A stretch of DNA of 64,000 nt from Schistosoma haematobium (lineage: Eukaryota; Platyhelminthes; Trematoda; Strigeidida; Schistosomatidae): positions 28,103,116-28,167,115 of the forward strand of contig NC_067196.1 of NCBI RefSeq assembly GCF_000699445.3, read 5' to 3'. Within the stretch, counting starts at the first letter, position 1. Each line of letters begins with the position of its first letter. Below the pieces are notes generated by a model. It did not search any database and was not told where the DNA came from. It worked only from the letters and a program-made list of their open reading frames with translations. The position numbers were made by a program, and so were the translations under genes. Of the stretch, positions 48,823 to 62,739 are shown one piece after another.

Positions 48823-50017
48823 TCCGCCTTATTGCCTCCACTACACACATTCACTACCATCGACTGCATTCGCACCATCCACACAATCACCACTGCACTT
48901 CACACCAACCAATCCACAATTGACACTTCCAATTCAACTGAGTCCTCACTGACACCGGTGTCCCGTGACGACGCACCGACACAAGTCATAGACCGCATTC
49001 CGTCGCACACTTCCGATAGCGTACACAGCACGTCAGTCGTCATTTGACTTCATCTCAATTAATATTATATGATGATCATTGAAATTATTCGTATTGATGT
49101 GTCAAGAATTCCCAGATCAGTCCAATCTAATGCAGACAGAACACGATGAGCACAACTCAACGTGTTATATTCGGAATTTGAATTAGCCACAGAATGAAGC
49201 ACAATGTAATCACAAATTGGTTCAAATAACACAACCGCTACAGCTTAAATGGGAATCCAGATTTCTGTAGTTTATTATTCATTTTCTCAGTAGGTCGGTC
49301 ATGTGTCTGTCCGGTTGTGTATTGAGTATAGACTGTGTGTGATCTAGAATGTACTCATTAGTATTATAATTAACTACGGAAATTGGAACGGACTCATCTG
49401 AATCCTTGTAATATCTCTTCTAGTTGTGCACCAGATTTCAAACAGCTCCATATAGTGTTCGAAGAAATCCCCACTTGCAAAATATCCGACTGTCCACGAT
49501 TTCACTCGATCGTGACGCCAATATGATCATTAGAATTAGTCGAGATGACGTGCTAACTACGAACTCCAATCATAGTCCAATTTAATAGAGACAGAACACG
49601 ATGAGAACAACGAATGAGACAGTCGGTGGAAGATTGGTTTGACGTGATGCACCTCCACATGTGAGTGTCAACGTAGCTGTGGTTGATGTGGATGTGTATT
49701 GAGTAGGTGTGTAAGTTGGTTGTTGTTGTTGTTGTTGTTGTTGTTGCTGTTGTAGTAGTGTTTGTTGAATATGTTGTGATTCAGGATTCGTGGATGTTGG
49801 TGTTGTTAATTTGTTGGTTTCGGTGTTATTGTTGGGAATGACTGAGATTGTCGTTGGTGTGATGAAGGTGAGTGAGACGTGTGTGAAGTGTTCAGTTCTG
49901 TCGATTTGATTCGACAGAGTATTGATTTTTGTGTGTGGGTGCGTTGGTGTCGAGGTGACTGTGTGATGGAGATGGTTGGTGTGTTGTGATAGCGTGACGT
50001 TGGGTCGCGAACACATC

Positions 50018-50089
50018 GTCGCTGTGGTCTAGTGGTTATGACATTGCGTTGTGGCCGCACTAACCCACGTTCGAATCCTGGCAGCGACA
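50018..50089 (+). tRNA. tRNA-His(GTG)-like gene, unit 16
   Basis: 62C type; consensus flank; matches unit 23. Confidence 0.7.
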
Positions 50090-51285
50090 TCCGCCTTATT
50101 GCCTCCACTACACACATTCACTACCATCGACTGCATTCGCACCATCCAACACAATCACCACTGCACTTCACACCAACCAATCCACAATTGACACTTCCAA
50201 TTCAACTGAGTCCTCACTGACACCGGTGTCCCGTGACGACGCACCGACACAAGTCATAGACCGCATTCCGTCGCACACTTCCGATAGCGTACACAGCACG
50301 TCAGTCGTCATTTGACTTCATCTCAATTAATATTATATGATGATCATTGAAATTATTCGTATTGATGTGTCAAGAATTCCCAGATCAGTCCAATCTAATG
50401 CAGACAGAACACGATGAGCACAACTCAACGTGTTATATTCGGAATTTGAATTAGCCACAGAATGAAGCACAATGTAATCACAAATTGGTTCAAATAACAC
50501 AACCGCTACAGCTTAAATGGGAATCCAGATTTCTGTAGTTTATTATTCATTTTCTCAGTAGGTCGGTCATGTGTCTGTCCGGTTGTGTATTGAGTATAGA
50601 CTGTGTGTGATCTAGAATGTACTCATTAGTATTATAATTAACTACGGAAATTGGAACGGACTCATCTGAATCCTTGTAATATCTCTTCTAGTTGTGCACC
50701 AGATTTCAAACAGCTCCATATAGTGTTCGAAGAAATCCCCACTTGCAAAATATCCGACTGTCCACGATTTCACTCGATCGTGACGCCAATATGATCATTA
50801 GAATTAGTCGAGATGACGTGCTAACTACGAACTCCAATCATAGTCCAATTTAATAGAGACAGAACACGATGAGAACAACGAATGAGACAGTCGGTGGAAG
50901 ATTGGTTTGACGTGATGCACCTCCACATGTGAGTGTCAACGTAGCTGTGGTTGATGTGGATGTGTATTGAGTAGGTGTGTAAGTTGGTTGTTGTTGTTGT
51001 TGTTGTTGTTGTTGCTGTTGTAGTAGTGTTTGTTGAATATGTTGTGATTCAGGATTCGTGGATGTTGGTGTTGTTAATTTGTTGGTTTCGGTGTTATTGT
51101 TGGGAATGACTGAGATTGTCGTTGGTGTGATGAAGGTGAGTGAGACGTGTGTGAAGTGTTCAGTTCTGTCGATTTGATTCGACAGAGTATTGATTTTTGT
51201 GTGTGGGTGCGTTGGTGTCGAGGTGACTGTGTGATGGAGATGGTTGGTGTGTTGTGATAGCGTGACGTTGGGTCGCGAACACATC

Positions 51286-51357
51286 GTCGCTGTGGTCTAG
51301 TGGTTATGACATTGCGTTGTGGCCGCACTAACCCACGTTCGAATCATGGCAGCGACA
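51286..51357 (+). tRNA. tRNA-His(GTG)-like gene, unit 17
   Basis: 62A type with the flank loss; matches unit 24. Confidence 0.7.
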
Positions 51358-52549
51358 TCCGCCTTATTGCCTCCACTACACACATTCACTACCATCGACT
51401 GCATTCGCACCATCCACACAATCACCACTGCACTTCACACCAACCAATCCACAATTGACACTTCCAATTCAACTGAGTCCTCACTGACACCGGTGTCCCG
51501 TGACGACGCACCGACACAAGTCATAGACCGCATTCCGTCGCACACTTCCGATAGCGTACACAGCACGTCAGTCGTCATTTGACTTCATCTCAATTAATAT
51601 TATATGATGATCATTGAAATTATTCGTATTGATGTGTCAAGAATTCCCAGATCAGTCCAATCTAATGCAGACAGAACACGATGAGCACAACTCAACGTGT
51701 TATATTCGGAATTTGAATTAGCCACAGAATGAAGCACAATGTAATCACAAATTGGTTCAAATAACACAACCGCTACAGCTTAAATGGGAATCCAGATTTC
51801 TGTAGTTTATTATTCATTTTCTCAGTAGGTCGGTCATGTGTCTGTCCGGTTGTGTATTGAGTATAGACTGTGTGTGATCTAGAATGTACTCATTAGTATT
51901 ATAATTAACTACGGAAATTGGAACGGACTCATCTGAATCCTTGTAATATCTCTTCTAGTTGTGCACCAGATTTCAAACAGCTCCATATAGTGTTCGAAGA
52001 AATCCCCACTTGCAAAATATCCGACTGTCCACGATTTCACTCGATCGTGACGCCAATATGATCATTAGAATTAGTCGAGATGACGTGCTAACTACGAACT
52101 CCAATCATAGTCCAATTTAATAGAGACAGAACACGATGAGAACAACGAATGAGACAGTCGGTGGAAGATTGGTTTGACGTGATGCACCTCCACATGTGAG
52201 TGTCAACGTAGCTGTGGTTGATGTGGATGTGTATTGAGTAGGTGTGTAAGTTGGTTGTTGTTGTTGTTGTTGTTGTTGCTGTTGTAGTAGTGTTTGTTGA
52301 ATATGTTGTGATTCAGGATTCGTGGATGTTGGTGTTGTTAATTTGTTGGTTTCGGTGTTATTGTTGGGAATGACTGAGATTGTCGTTGGTGTGATGAAGG
52401 TGAGTGAGACGTGTGTGAAGTGTTCAGTTCTGTCGATTTGATTCGACAGAGTATTGATTTTTGTGTGTGGGTGCGTTGGTGTCGAGGTGACTGTGTGATG
52501 GAGATGGTTGGTGTGTTGTGATAGCGTGACGTTGGGTCGCGAACACATC

Positions 52550-52621
52550 GTCGCTGTGGTCTAGTGGTTATGACATTGCGTTGTGGCCGCACTAACCCAC
52601 GTTCGAATCATGGCAGCGACA
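52550..52621 (+). tRNA. tRNA-His(GTG)-like gene, unit 18
   Basis: 62A type without the flank loss; matches unit 25. Confidence 0.7.
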
Positions 52622-53811
52622 TCCGCCTTATTGCCTCCACTACACACATTCACTACCATCGACTGCATTCGCACCATCCAACACAATCACCACTGCACTT
52701 CACACCAACCAATCCACAATTGACACTTCCAATTCAACTGAGTCCTCACTGACACCGGTGTCCCGTGACGACGCACCGACACAAGTCATAGACCGCATTC
52801 CGTCGCACACTTCCGATAGCGTACACAGCACGTCAGTCGTCATTTGACTTCATCTCAATTAATATTATATGATGATCATTGAAATTATTCGTATTGATGT
52901 GTCAAGAATTCCCAGATCAGTCCAATCTAATGCAGACAGAACACGATGAGCACAACTCAACGTGTTATATTCGGAATTTGAATTAGCCACAGAATGAAGC
53001 ACAATGTAATCACAAATTGGTTCAAATAACACAACCGCTACAGCTTAAATGGGAATCCAGATTTCTGTAGTTTATTATTCATTTTCTCAGTAGGTCGGTC
53101 ATGTGTCTGTCCGGTTGTGTATTGAGTATAGACTGTGTGTGATCTAGAATGTACTCATTAGTATTATAATTAACTACGGAAATTGGAACGGACTCATCTG
53201 AATCCTTGTAATATCTCTTCTAGTTGTGCACCAGATTTCAAACAGCTCCATATAGTGTTCGAAGAAATCCCCACTTGCAAAATATCCGACTGTCCACGAT
53301 TTCACTCGATCGTGACGCCAATATGATCATTAGAATTAGTCGAGATGACGTGCTAACTACGAACTCCAATCATAGTCCAATTTAATAGAGACAGAACACG
53401 ATGAGAACAACGAATGAGACAGTCGGTGGAAGATTGGTTTGACGTGATGCACCTCCACATGTGAGTGTCAACGTAGCTGTGGTTGATGTGGATGTGTATT
53501 GAGTAGGTGTGTAAGTTGGTTGTTGTTGTTGTTGTTGTTGCTGTTGTAGTAGTGTTTGTTGAATATGTTGTGATTCAGGATTCGTGGATGTTGGTGTTGT
53601 TAATTTGTTGGTTTCGGTGTTATTGTTGGGAATGACTGAGATTGTCGTTGGTGTGATGAAGGTGAGTGAGACGTGTGTGAAGTGTTCAGTTCTGTCGATT
53701 TGATTCGACAGAGTATTGATTTTTGTGTGTGGGTGCGTTGGTGTCGAGGTGACTGTGTGATGGAGATGGTTGGTGTGTTGTGATAGCGTGACGTTGGGTC
53801 GCGAACACATC

Positions 53812-53883
53812 GTCGCTGTGGTCTAGTGGTTATGACATTGCGTTGTGGCCGCACTAACCCACGTTCGAATCCTGGCAGCGACA
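53812..53883 (+). tRNA. tRNA-His(GTG)-like gene, unit 19
   Basis: 62C type; unit with a short polyglutamine run (142-codon frame). Confidence 0.7.
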
Positions 53884-55076
53884 TCCGCCTTATTGCCTCC
53901 ACTACACACATTCACTACCATCGACTGCATTCGCACCATCCAACACAATCACCACTGCACTTCACACCAACCAATCCACAATTGACACTTCCAATTCAAC
54001 TGAGTCCTCACTGACACCGGTGTCCCGTGACGACGCACCGACACAAGTCATAGACCGCATTCCGTCGCACACTTCCGATAGCGTACACAGCACGTCAGTC
54101 GTCATTTGACTTCATCTCAATTAATATTATATGATGATCATTGAAATTATTCGTATTGATGTGTCAAGAATTCCCAGATCAGTCCAATCTAATGCAGACA
54201 GAACACGATGAGCACAACTCAACGTGTTATATTCGGAATTTGAATTAGCCACAGAATGAAGCACAATGTAATCACAAATTGGTTCAAATAACACAACCGC
54301 TACAGCTTAAATGGGAATCCAGATTTCTGTAGTTTATTATTCATTTTCTCAGTAGGTCGGTCATGTGTCTGTCCGGTTGTGTATTGAGTATAGACTGTGT
54401 GTGATCTAGAATGTACTCATTAGTATTATAATTAACTACGGAAATTGGAACGGACTCATCTGAATCCTTGTAATATCTCTTCTAGTTGTGCACCAGATTT
54501 CAAACAGCTCCATATAGTGTTCGAAGAAATCCCCACTTGCAAAATATCCGACTGTCCACGATTTCACTCGATCGTGACGCCAATATGATCATTAGAATTA
54601 GTCGAGATGACGTGCTAACTACGAACTCCAATCATAGTCCAATTTAATAGAGACAGAACACGATGAGAACAACGAATGAGACAGTCGGTGGAAGATTGGT
54701 TTGACGTGATGCACCTCCACATGTGAGTGTCAACGTAGCTGTGGTTGATGTGGATGTGTATTGAGTAGGTGTGTAAGTTGGTTGTTGTTGTTGTTGTTGT
54801 TGTTGCTGTTGTAGTAGTGTTTGTTGAATATGTTGTGATTCAGGATTCGTGGATGTTGGTGTTGTTAATTTGTTGGTTTCGGTGTTATTGTTGGGAATGA
54901 CTGAGATTGTCGTTGGTGTGATGAAGGTGAGTGAGACGTGTGTGAAGTGTTCAGTTCTGTCGATTTGATTCGACAGAGTATTGATTTTTGTGTGTGGGTG
55001 CGTTGGTGTCGAGGTGACTGTGTGATGGAGATGGTTGGTGTGTTGTGATAGCGTGACGTTGGGTCGCGAACACATC

Positions 55077-55148
55077 GTCGCTGTGGTCTAGTGGTTATGA
55101 CATTGCGTTGTGGCCGCACTAACCCACGTTCGAATCCTGGCAGCGACA
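55077..55148 (+). tRNA. tRNA-His(GTG)-like gene, unit 20
   Basis: 62C type; consensus flank. Confidence 0.7.
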
Positions 55149-56338
55149 TCCGCCTTATTGCCTCCACTACACACATTCACTACCATCGACTGCATTCGCA
55201 CCATCCAACACAATCACCACTGCACTTCACACCAACCAATCCACAATTGACACTTCCAATTCAACTGAGTCCTCACTGACACCGGTGTCCCGTGACGACG
55301 CACCGACACAAGTCATAGACCGCATTCCGTCGCACACTTCCGATAGCGTACACAGCACGTCAGTCGTCATTTGACTTCATCTCAATTAATATTATATGAT
55401 GATCATTGAAATTATTCGTATTGATGTGTCAAGAATTCCCAGATCAGTCCAATCTAATGCAGACAGAACACGATGAGCACAACTCAACGTGTTATATTCG
55501 GAATTTGAATTAGCCACAGAATGAAGCACAATGTAATCACAAATTGGTTCAAATAACACAACCGCTACAGCTTAAATGGGAATCCAGATTTCTGTAGTTT
55601 ATTATTCATTTTCTCAGTAGGTCGGTCATGTGTCTGTCCGGTTGTGTATTGAGTATAGACTGTGTGTGATCTAGAATGTACTCATTAGTATTATAATTAA
55701 CTACGGAAATTGGAACGGACTCATCTGAATCCTTGTAATATCTCTTCTAGTTGTGCACCAGATTTCAAACAGCTCCATATAGTGTTCGAAGAAATCCCCA
55801 CTTGCAAAATATCCGACTGTCCACGATTTCACTCGATCGTGACGCCAATATGATCATTAGAATTAGTCGAGATGACGTGCTAACTACGAACTCCAATCAT
55901 AGTCCAATTTAATAGAGACAGAACACGATGAGAACAACGAATGAGACAGTCGGTGGAAGATTGGTTTGACGTGATGCACCTCCACATGTGAGTGTCAACG
56001 TAGCTGTGGTTGATGTGGATGTGTATTGAGTAGGTGTGTAAGTTGGTTGTTGTTGTTGTTGTTGTTGCTGTTGTAGTAGTGTTTGTTGAATATGTTGTGA
56101 TTCAGGATTCGTGGATGTTGGTGTTGTTAATTTGTTGGTTTCGGTGTTATTGTTGGGAATGACTGAGATTGTCGTTGGTGTGATGAAGGTGAGTGAGACG
56201 TGTGTGAAGTGTTCAGTTCTGTCGATTTGATTCGACAGAGTATTGATTTTTGTGTGTGGGTGCGTTGGTGTCGAGGTGACTGTGTGATGGAGATGGTTGG
56301 TGTGTTGTGATAGCGTGACGTTGGGTCGCGAACACATC

Positions 56339-56410
56339 GTCGCTGTGGTCTAGTGGTTATGACATTGCGTTGTGGCCGCACTAACCCACGTTCGAATCCT
56401 GGCAGCGACA
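56339..56410 (+). tRNA. tRNA-His(GTG)-like gene, unit 21
   Basis: 62C type; flank haplotype ctaacatcg with aatcatcac. Confidence 0.7.
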
Positions 56411-57603
56411 TCCGCCTTATTGCCTCCACTACACACATTCACTAACATCGACTGCATTCGCACCATCCAACACAATCATCACTGCACTTCACACCAACCA
56501 ATCCACAATTGACACTTCCAATTCAACTGAGTCCTCACTGACACCGGTGTCCCGTGACGACGCACCGACACAAGTCATAGACCGCATTCCGTCGCACACT
56601 TCCGATAGCGTACACAGCACGTCAGTCGTCATTTGACTTCATCTCAATTAATATTATATGATGATCATTGAAATTATTCGTATTGATGTGTCAAGAATTC
56701 CCAGATCAGTCCAATCTAATGCAGACAGAACACGATGAGCACAACTCAACGTGTTATATTCGGAATTTGAATTAGCCACAGAATGAAGCACAATGTAATC
56801 ACAAATTGGTTCAAATAACACAACCGCTACAGCTTAAATGGGAATCCAGATTTCTGTAGTTTATTATTCATTTTCTCAGTAGGTCGGTCATGTGTCTGTC
56901 CGGTTGTGTATTGAGTATAGACTGTGTGTGATCTAGAATGTACTCATTAGTATTATAATTAACTACGGAAATTGGAACGGACTCATCTGAATCCTTGTAA
57001 TATCTCTTCTAGTTGTGCACCAGATTTCAAACAGCTCCATATAGTGTTCGAAGAAATCCCCACTTGCAAAATATCCGACTGTCCACGATTTCACTCGATC
57101 GTGACGCCAATATGATCATTAGAATTAGTCGAGATGACGTGCTAACTACGAACTCCAATCATAGTCCAATTTAATAGAGACAGAACACGATGAGAACAAC
57201 GAATGAGACAGTCGGTGGAAGATTGGTTTGACGTGATGCACCTCCACATGTGAGTGTCAACGTAGCTGTGGTTGATGTGGATGTGTATTGAGTAGGTGTG
57301 TAAGTTGGTTGTTGTTGTTGTTGTTGTTGTTGCTGTTGTAGTAGTGTTTGTTGAATATGTTGTGATTCAGGATTCGTGGATGTTGGTGTTGTTAATTTGT
57401 TGGTTTCGGTGTTATTGTTGGGAATGACTGAGATTGTCGTTGGTGTGATGAAGGTGAGTGAGACGTGTGTGAAGTGTTCAGTTCTGTCGATTTGATTCGA
57501 CAGAGTATTGATTTTTGTGTGTGGGTGCGTTGGTGTCGAGGTGACTGTGTGATGGAGATGGTTGGTGTGTTGTGATAGCGTGACGTTGGGTCGCGAACAC
57601 ATC

Positions 57604-57675
57604 GTCGCTGTGGTCTAGTGGTTATGACATTGCGTTGTGGCCGCACTAACCCACGTTCGAATCATGGCAGCGACA
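57604..57675 (+). tRNA. tRNA-His(GTG)-like gene, unit 22
   Basis: 62A type with the flank loss; first member of the block 22-25. Confidence 0.7.
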
Positions 57676-58870
57676 TCCGCCTTATTGCCTCCACTACACA
57701 CATTCACTACCATCGACTGCATTCGCACCATCCACACAATCACCACTGCACTTCACACCAACCAATCCACAATTGACACTTCCAATTCAACTGAGTCCTC
57801 ACTGACACCGGTGTCCCGTGACGACGCACCGACACAAGTCATAGACCGCATTCCGTCGCACACTTCCGATAGCGTACACAGCACGTCAGTCGTCATTTGA
57901 CTTCATCTCAATTAATATTATATGATGATCATTGAAATTATTCGTATTGATGTGTCAAGAATTCCCAGATCAGTCCAATCTAATGCAGACAGAACACGAT
58001 GAGCACAACTCAACGTGTTATATTCGGAATTTGAATTAGCCACAGAATGAAGCACAATGTAATCACAAATTGGTTCAAATAACACAACCGCTACAGCTTA
58101 AATGGGAATCCAGATTTCTGTAGTTTATTATTCATTTTCTCAGTAGGTCGGTCATGTGTCTGTCCGGTTGTGTATTGAGTATAGACTGTGTGTGATCTAG
58201 AATGTACTCATTAGTATTATAATTAACTACGGAAATTGGAACGGACTCATCTGAATCCTTGTAATATCTCTTCTAGTTGTGCACCAGATTTCAAACAGCT
58301 CCATATAGTGTTCGAAGAAATCCCCACTTGCAAAATATCCGACTGTCCACGATTTCACTCGATCGTGACGCCAATATGATCATTAGAATTAGTCGAGATG
58401 ACGTGCTAACTACGAACTCCAATCATAGTCCAATTTAATAGAGACAGAACACGATGAGAACAACGAATGAGACAGTCGGTGGAAGATTGGTTTGACGTGA
58501 TGCACCTCCACATGTGAGTGTCAACGTAGCTGTGGTTGATGTGGATGTGTATTGAGTAGGTGTGTAAGTTGGTTGTTGTTGTTGTTGTTGTTGTTGTTGC
58601 TGTTGTAGTAGTGTTTGTTGAATATGTTGTGATTCAGGATTCGTGGATGTTGGTGTTGTTAATTTGTTGGTTTCGGTGTTATTGTTGGGAATGACTGAGA
58701 TTGTCGTTGGTGTGATGAAGGTGAGTGAGACGTGTGTGAAGTGTTCAGTTCTGTCGATTTGATTCGACAGAGTATTGATTTTTGTGTGTGGGTGCGTTGG
58801 TGTCGAGGTGACTGTGTGATGGAGATGGTTGGTGTGTTGTGATAGCGTGACGTTGGGTCGCGAACACATC

Positions 58871-58942
58871 GTCGCTGTGGTCTAGTGGTTATGACATTGC
58901 GTTGTGGCCGCACTAACCCACGTTCGAATCCTGGCAGCGACA
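58871..58942 (+). tRNA. tRNA-His(GTG)-like gene, unit 23
   Basis: 62C type; consensus flank. Confidence 0.7.
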
Positions 58943-60138
58943 TCCGCCTTATTGCCTCCACTACACACATTCACTACCATCGACTGCATTCGCACCATCC
59001 AACACAATCACCACTGCACTTCACACCAACCAATCCACAATTGACACTTCCAATTCAACTGAGTCCTCACTGACACCGGTGTCCCGTGACGACGCACCGA
59101 CACAAGTCATAGACCGCATTCCGTCGCACACTTCCGATAGCGTACACAGCACGTCAGTCGTCATTTGACTTCATCTCAATTAATATTATATGATGATCAT
59201 TGAAATTATTCGTATTGATGTGTCAAGAATTCCCAGATCAGTCCAATCTAATGCAGACAGAACACGATGAGCACAACTCAACGTGTTATATTCGGAATTT
59301 GAATTAGCCACAGAATGAAGCACAATGTAATCACAAATTGGTTCAAATAACACAACCGCTACAGCTTAAATGGGAATCCAGATTTCTGTAGTTTATTATT
59401 CATTTTCTCAGTAGGTCGGTCATGTGTCTGTCCGGTTGTGTATTGAGTATAGACTGTGTGTGATCTAGAATGTACTCATTAGTATTATAATTAACTACGG
59501 AAATTGGAACGGACTCATCTGAATCCTTGTAATATCTCTTCTAGTTGTGCACCAGATTTCAAACAGCTCCATATAGTGTTCGAAGAAATCCCCACTTGCA
59601 AAATATCCGACTGTCCACGATTTCACTCGATCGTGACGCCAATATGATCATTAGAATTAGTCGAGATGACGTGCTAACTACGAACTCCAATCATAGTCCA
59701 ATTTAATAGAGACAGAACACGATGAGAACAACGAATGAGACAGTCGGTGGAAGATTGGTTTGACGTGATGCACCTCCACATGTGAGTGTCAACGTAGCTG
59801 TGGTTGATGTGGATGTGTATTGAGTAGGTGTGTAAGTTGGTTGTTGTTGTTGTTGTTGTTGTTGTTGCTGTTGTAGTAGTGTTTGTTGAATATGTTGTGA
59901 TTCAGGATTCGTGGATGTTGGTGTTGTTAATTTGTTGGTTTCGGTGTTATTGTTGGGAATGACTGAGATTGTCGTTGGTGTGATGAAGGTGAGTGAGACG
60001 TGTGTGAAGTGTTCAGTTGTGTCGATTTGATTCGACAGAGTATTGATTTTTGTGTGTGGGTGCGTTGGTGTCGAGGTGACTGTGTGATGGAGATGGTTGG
60101 TGTGTTGTGATAGCGTGACGTTGGGTCGCGAACACATC

Positions 60139-60210
60139 GTCGCTGTGGTCTAGTGGTTATGACATTGCGTTGTGGCCGCACTAACCCACGTTCGAATCAT
60201 GGCAGCGACA
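60139..60210 (+). tRNA. tRNA-His(GTG)-like gene, unit 24
   Basis: 62A type with the flank loss. Its unit has a private C-to-G change near 60019 that replaces Arg by Thr in the minus-strand frame. Confidence 0.7.
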
Positions 60211-61402
60211 TCCGCCTTATTGCCTCCACTACACACATTCACTACCATCGACTGCATTCGCACCATCCACACAATCACCACTGCACTTCACACCAACCAA
60301 TCCACAATTGACACTTCCAATTCAACTGAGTCCTCACTGACACCGGTGTCCCGTGACGACGCACCGACACAAGTCATAGACCGCATTCCGTCGCACACTT
60401 CCGATAGCGTACACAGCACGTCAGTCGTCATTTGACTTCATCTCAATTAATATTATATGATGATCATTGAAATTATTCGTATTGATGTGTCAAGAATTCC
60501 CAGATCAGTCCAATCTAATGCAGACAGAACACGATGAGCACAACTCAACGTGTTATATTCGGAATTTGAATTAGCCACAGAATGAAGCACAATGTAATCA
60601 CAAATTGGTTCAAATAACACAACCGCTACAGCTTAAATGGGAATCCAGATTTCTGTAGTTTATTATTCATTTTCTCAGTAGGTCGGTCATGTGTCTGTCC
60701 GGTTGTGTATTGAGTATAGACTGTGTGTGATCTAGAATGTACTCATTAGTATTATAATTAACTACGGAAATTGGAACGGACTCATCTGAATCCTTGTAAT
60801 ATCTCTTCTAGTTGTGCACCAGATTTCAAACAGCTCCATATAGTGTTCGAAGAAATCCCCACTTGCAAAATATCCGACTGTCCACGATTTCACTCGATCG
60901 TGACGCCAATATGATCATTAGAATTAGTCGAGATGACGTGCTAACTACGAACTCCAATCATAGTCCAATTTAATAGAGACAGAACACGATGAGAACAACG
61001 AATGAGACAGTCGGTGGAAGATTGGTTTGACGTGATGCACCTCCACATGTGAGTGTCAACGTAGCTGTGGTTGATGTGGATGTGTATTGAGTAGGTGTGT
61101 AAGTTGGTTGTTGTTGTTGTTGTTGTTGTTGCTGTTGTAGTAGTGTTTGTTGAATATGTTGTGATTCAGGATTCGTGGATGTTGGTGTTGTTAATTTGTT
61201 GGTTTCGGTGTTATTGTTGGGAATGACTGAGATTGTCGTTGGTGTGATGAAGGTGAGTGAGACGTGTGTGAAGTGTTCAGTTCTGTCGATTTGATTCGAC
61301 AGAGTATTGATTTTTGTGTGTGGGTGCGTTGGTGTCGAGGTGACTGTGTGATGGAGATGGTTGGTGTGTTGTGATAGCGTGACGTTGGGTCGCGAACACA
61401 TC

Positions 61403-61474
61403 GTCGCTGTGGTCTAGTGGTTATGACATTGCGTTGTGGCCGCACTAACCCACGTTCGAATCATGGCAGCGACA
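61403..61474 (+). tRNA. tRNA-His(GTG)-like gene, unit 25
   Basis: 62A type without the flank loss. Confidence 0.7.
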
Positions 61475-62667
61475 TCCGCCTTATTGCCTCCACTACACAC
61501 ATTCACTACCATCGACTGCATTCGCACCATCCAACACAATCACCACTGCACTTCACACCAACCAATCCACAATTGACACTTCCAATTCAACTGAGTCCTC
61601 ACTGACACCGGTGTCCCGTGACGACGCACCGACACAAGTCATAGACCGCATTCCGTCGCACACTTCCGATAGCGTACACAGCACGTCAGTCGTCATTTGA
61701 CTTCATCTCAATTAATATTATATGATGATCATTGAAATTATTCGTATTGATGTGTCAAGAATTCCCAGATCAGTCCAATCTAATGCAGACAGAACACGAT
61801 GAGCACAACTCAACGTGTTATATTCGGAATTTGAATTAGCCACAGAATGAAGCACAATGTAATCACAAATTGGTTCAAATAACACAACCGCTACAGCTTA
61901 AATGGGAATCCAGATTTCTGTAGTTTATTATTCATTTTCTCAGTAGGTCGGTCATGTGTCTGTCCGGTTGTGTATTGAGTATAGACTGTGTGTGATCTAG
62001 AATGTACTCATTAGTATTATAATTAACTACGGAAATTGGAACGGACTCATCTGAATCCTTGTAATATCTCTTCTAGTTGTGCACCAGATTTCAAACAGCT
62101 CCATATAGTGTTCGAAGAAATCCCCACTTGCAAAATATCCGACTGTCCACGATTTCACTCGATCGTGACGCCAATATGATCATTAGAATTAGTCGAGATG
62201 ACGTGCTAACTACGAACTCCAATCATAGTCCAATTTAATAGAGACAGAACACGATGAGAACAACGAATGAGACAGTCGGTGGAAGATTGGTTTGACGTGA
62301 TGCACCTCCACATGTGAGTGTCAACGTAGCTGTGGTTGATGTGGATGTGTATTGAGTAGGTGTGTAAGTTGGTTGTTGTTGTTGTTGTTGTTGTTGCTGT
62401 TGTAGTAGTGTTTGTTGAATATGTTGTGATTCAGGATTCGTGGATGTTGGTGTTGTTAATTTGTTGGTTTCGGTGTTATTGTTGGGAATGACTGAGATTG
62501 TCGTTGGTGTGATGAAGGTGAGTGAGACGTGTGTGAAGTGTTCAGTTCTGTCGATTTGATTCGACAGAGTATTGATTTTTGTGTGTGGGTGCGTTGGTGT
62601 CGAGGTGACTGTGTGATGGAGATGGTTGGTGTGTTGTGATAGCGTGACGTTGGGTCGCGAACACATC

Positions 62668-62739
62668 GTCGCTGTGGTCTAGTGGTTATGACATTGCGTT
62701 GTGGCCGCACTAACCCACGTTCGAATCCTGGCAGCGACA
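62668..62739 (+). tRNA. tRNA-His(GTG)-like gene, unit 26
   Basis: 62C type; flank haplotype ctaacatcg with aatcatcac. Confidence 0.7.
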
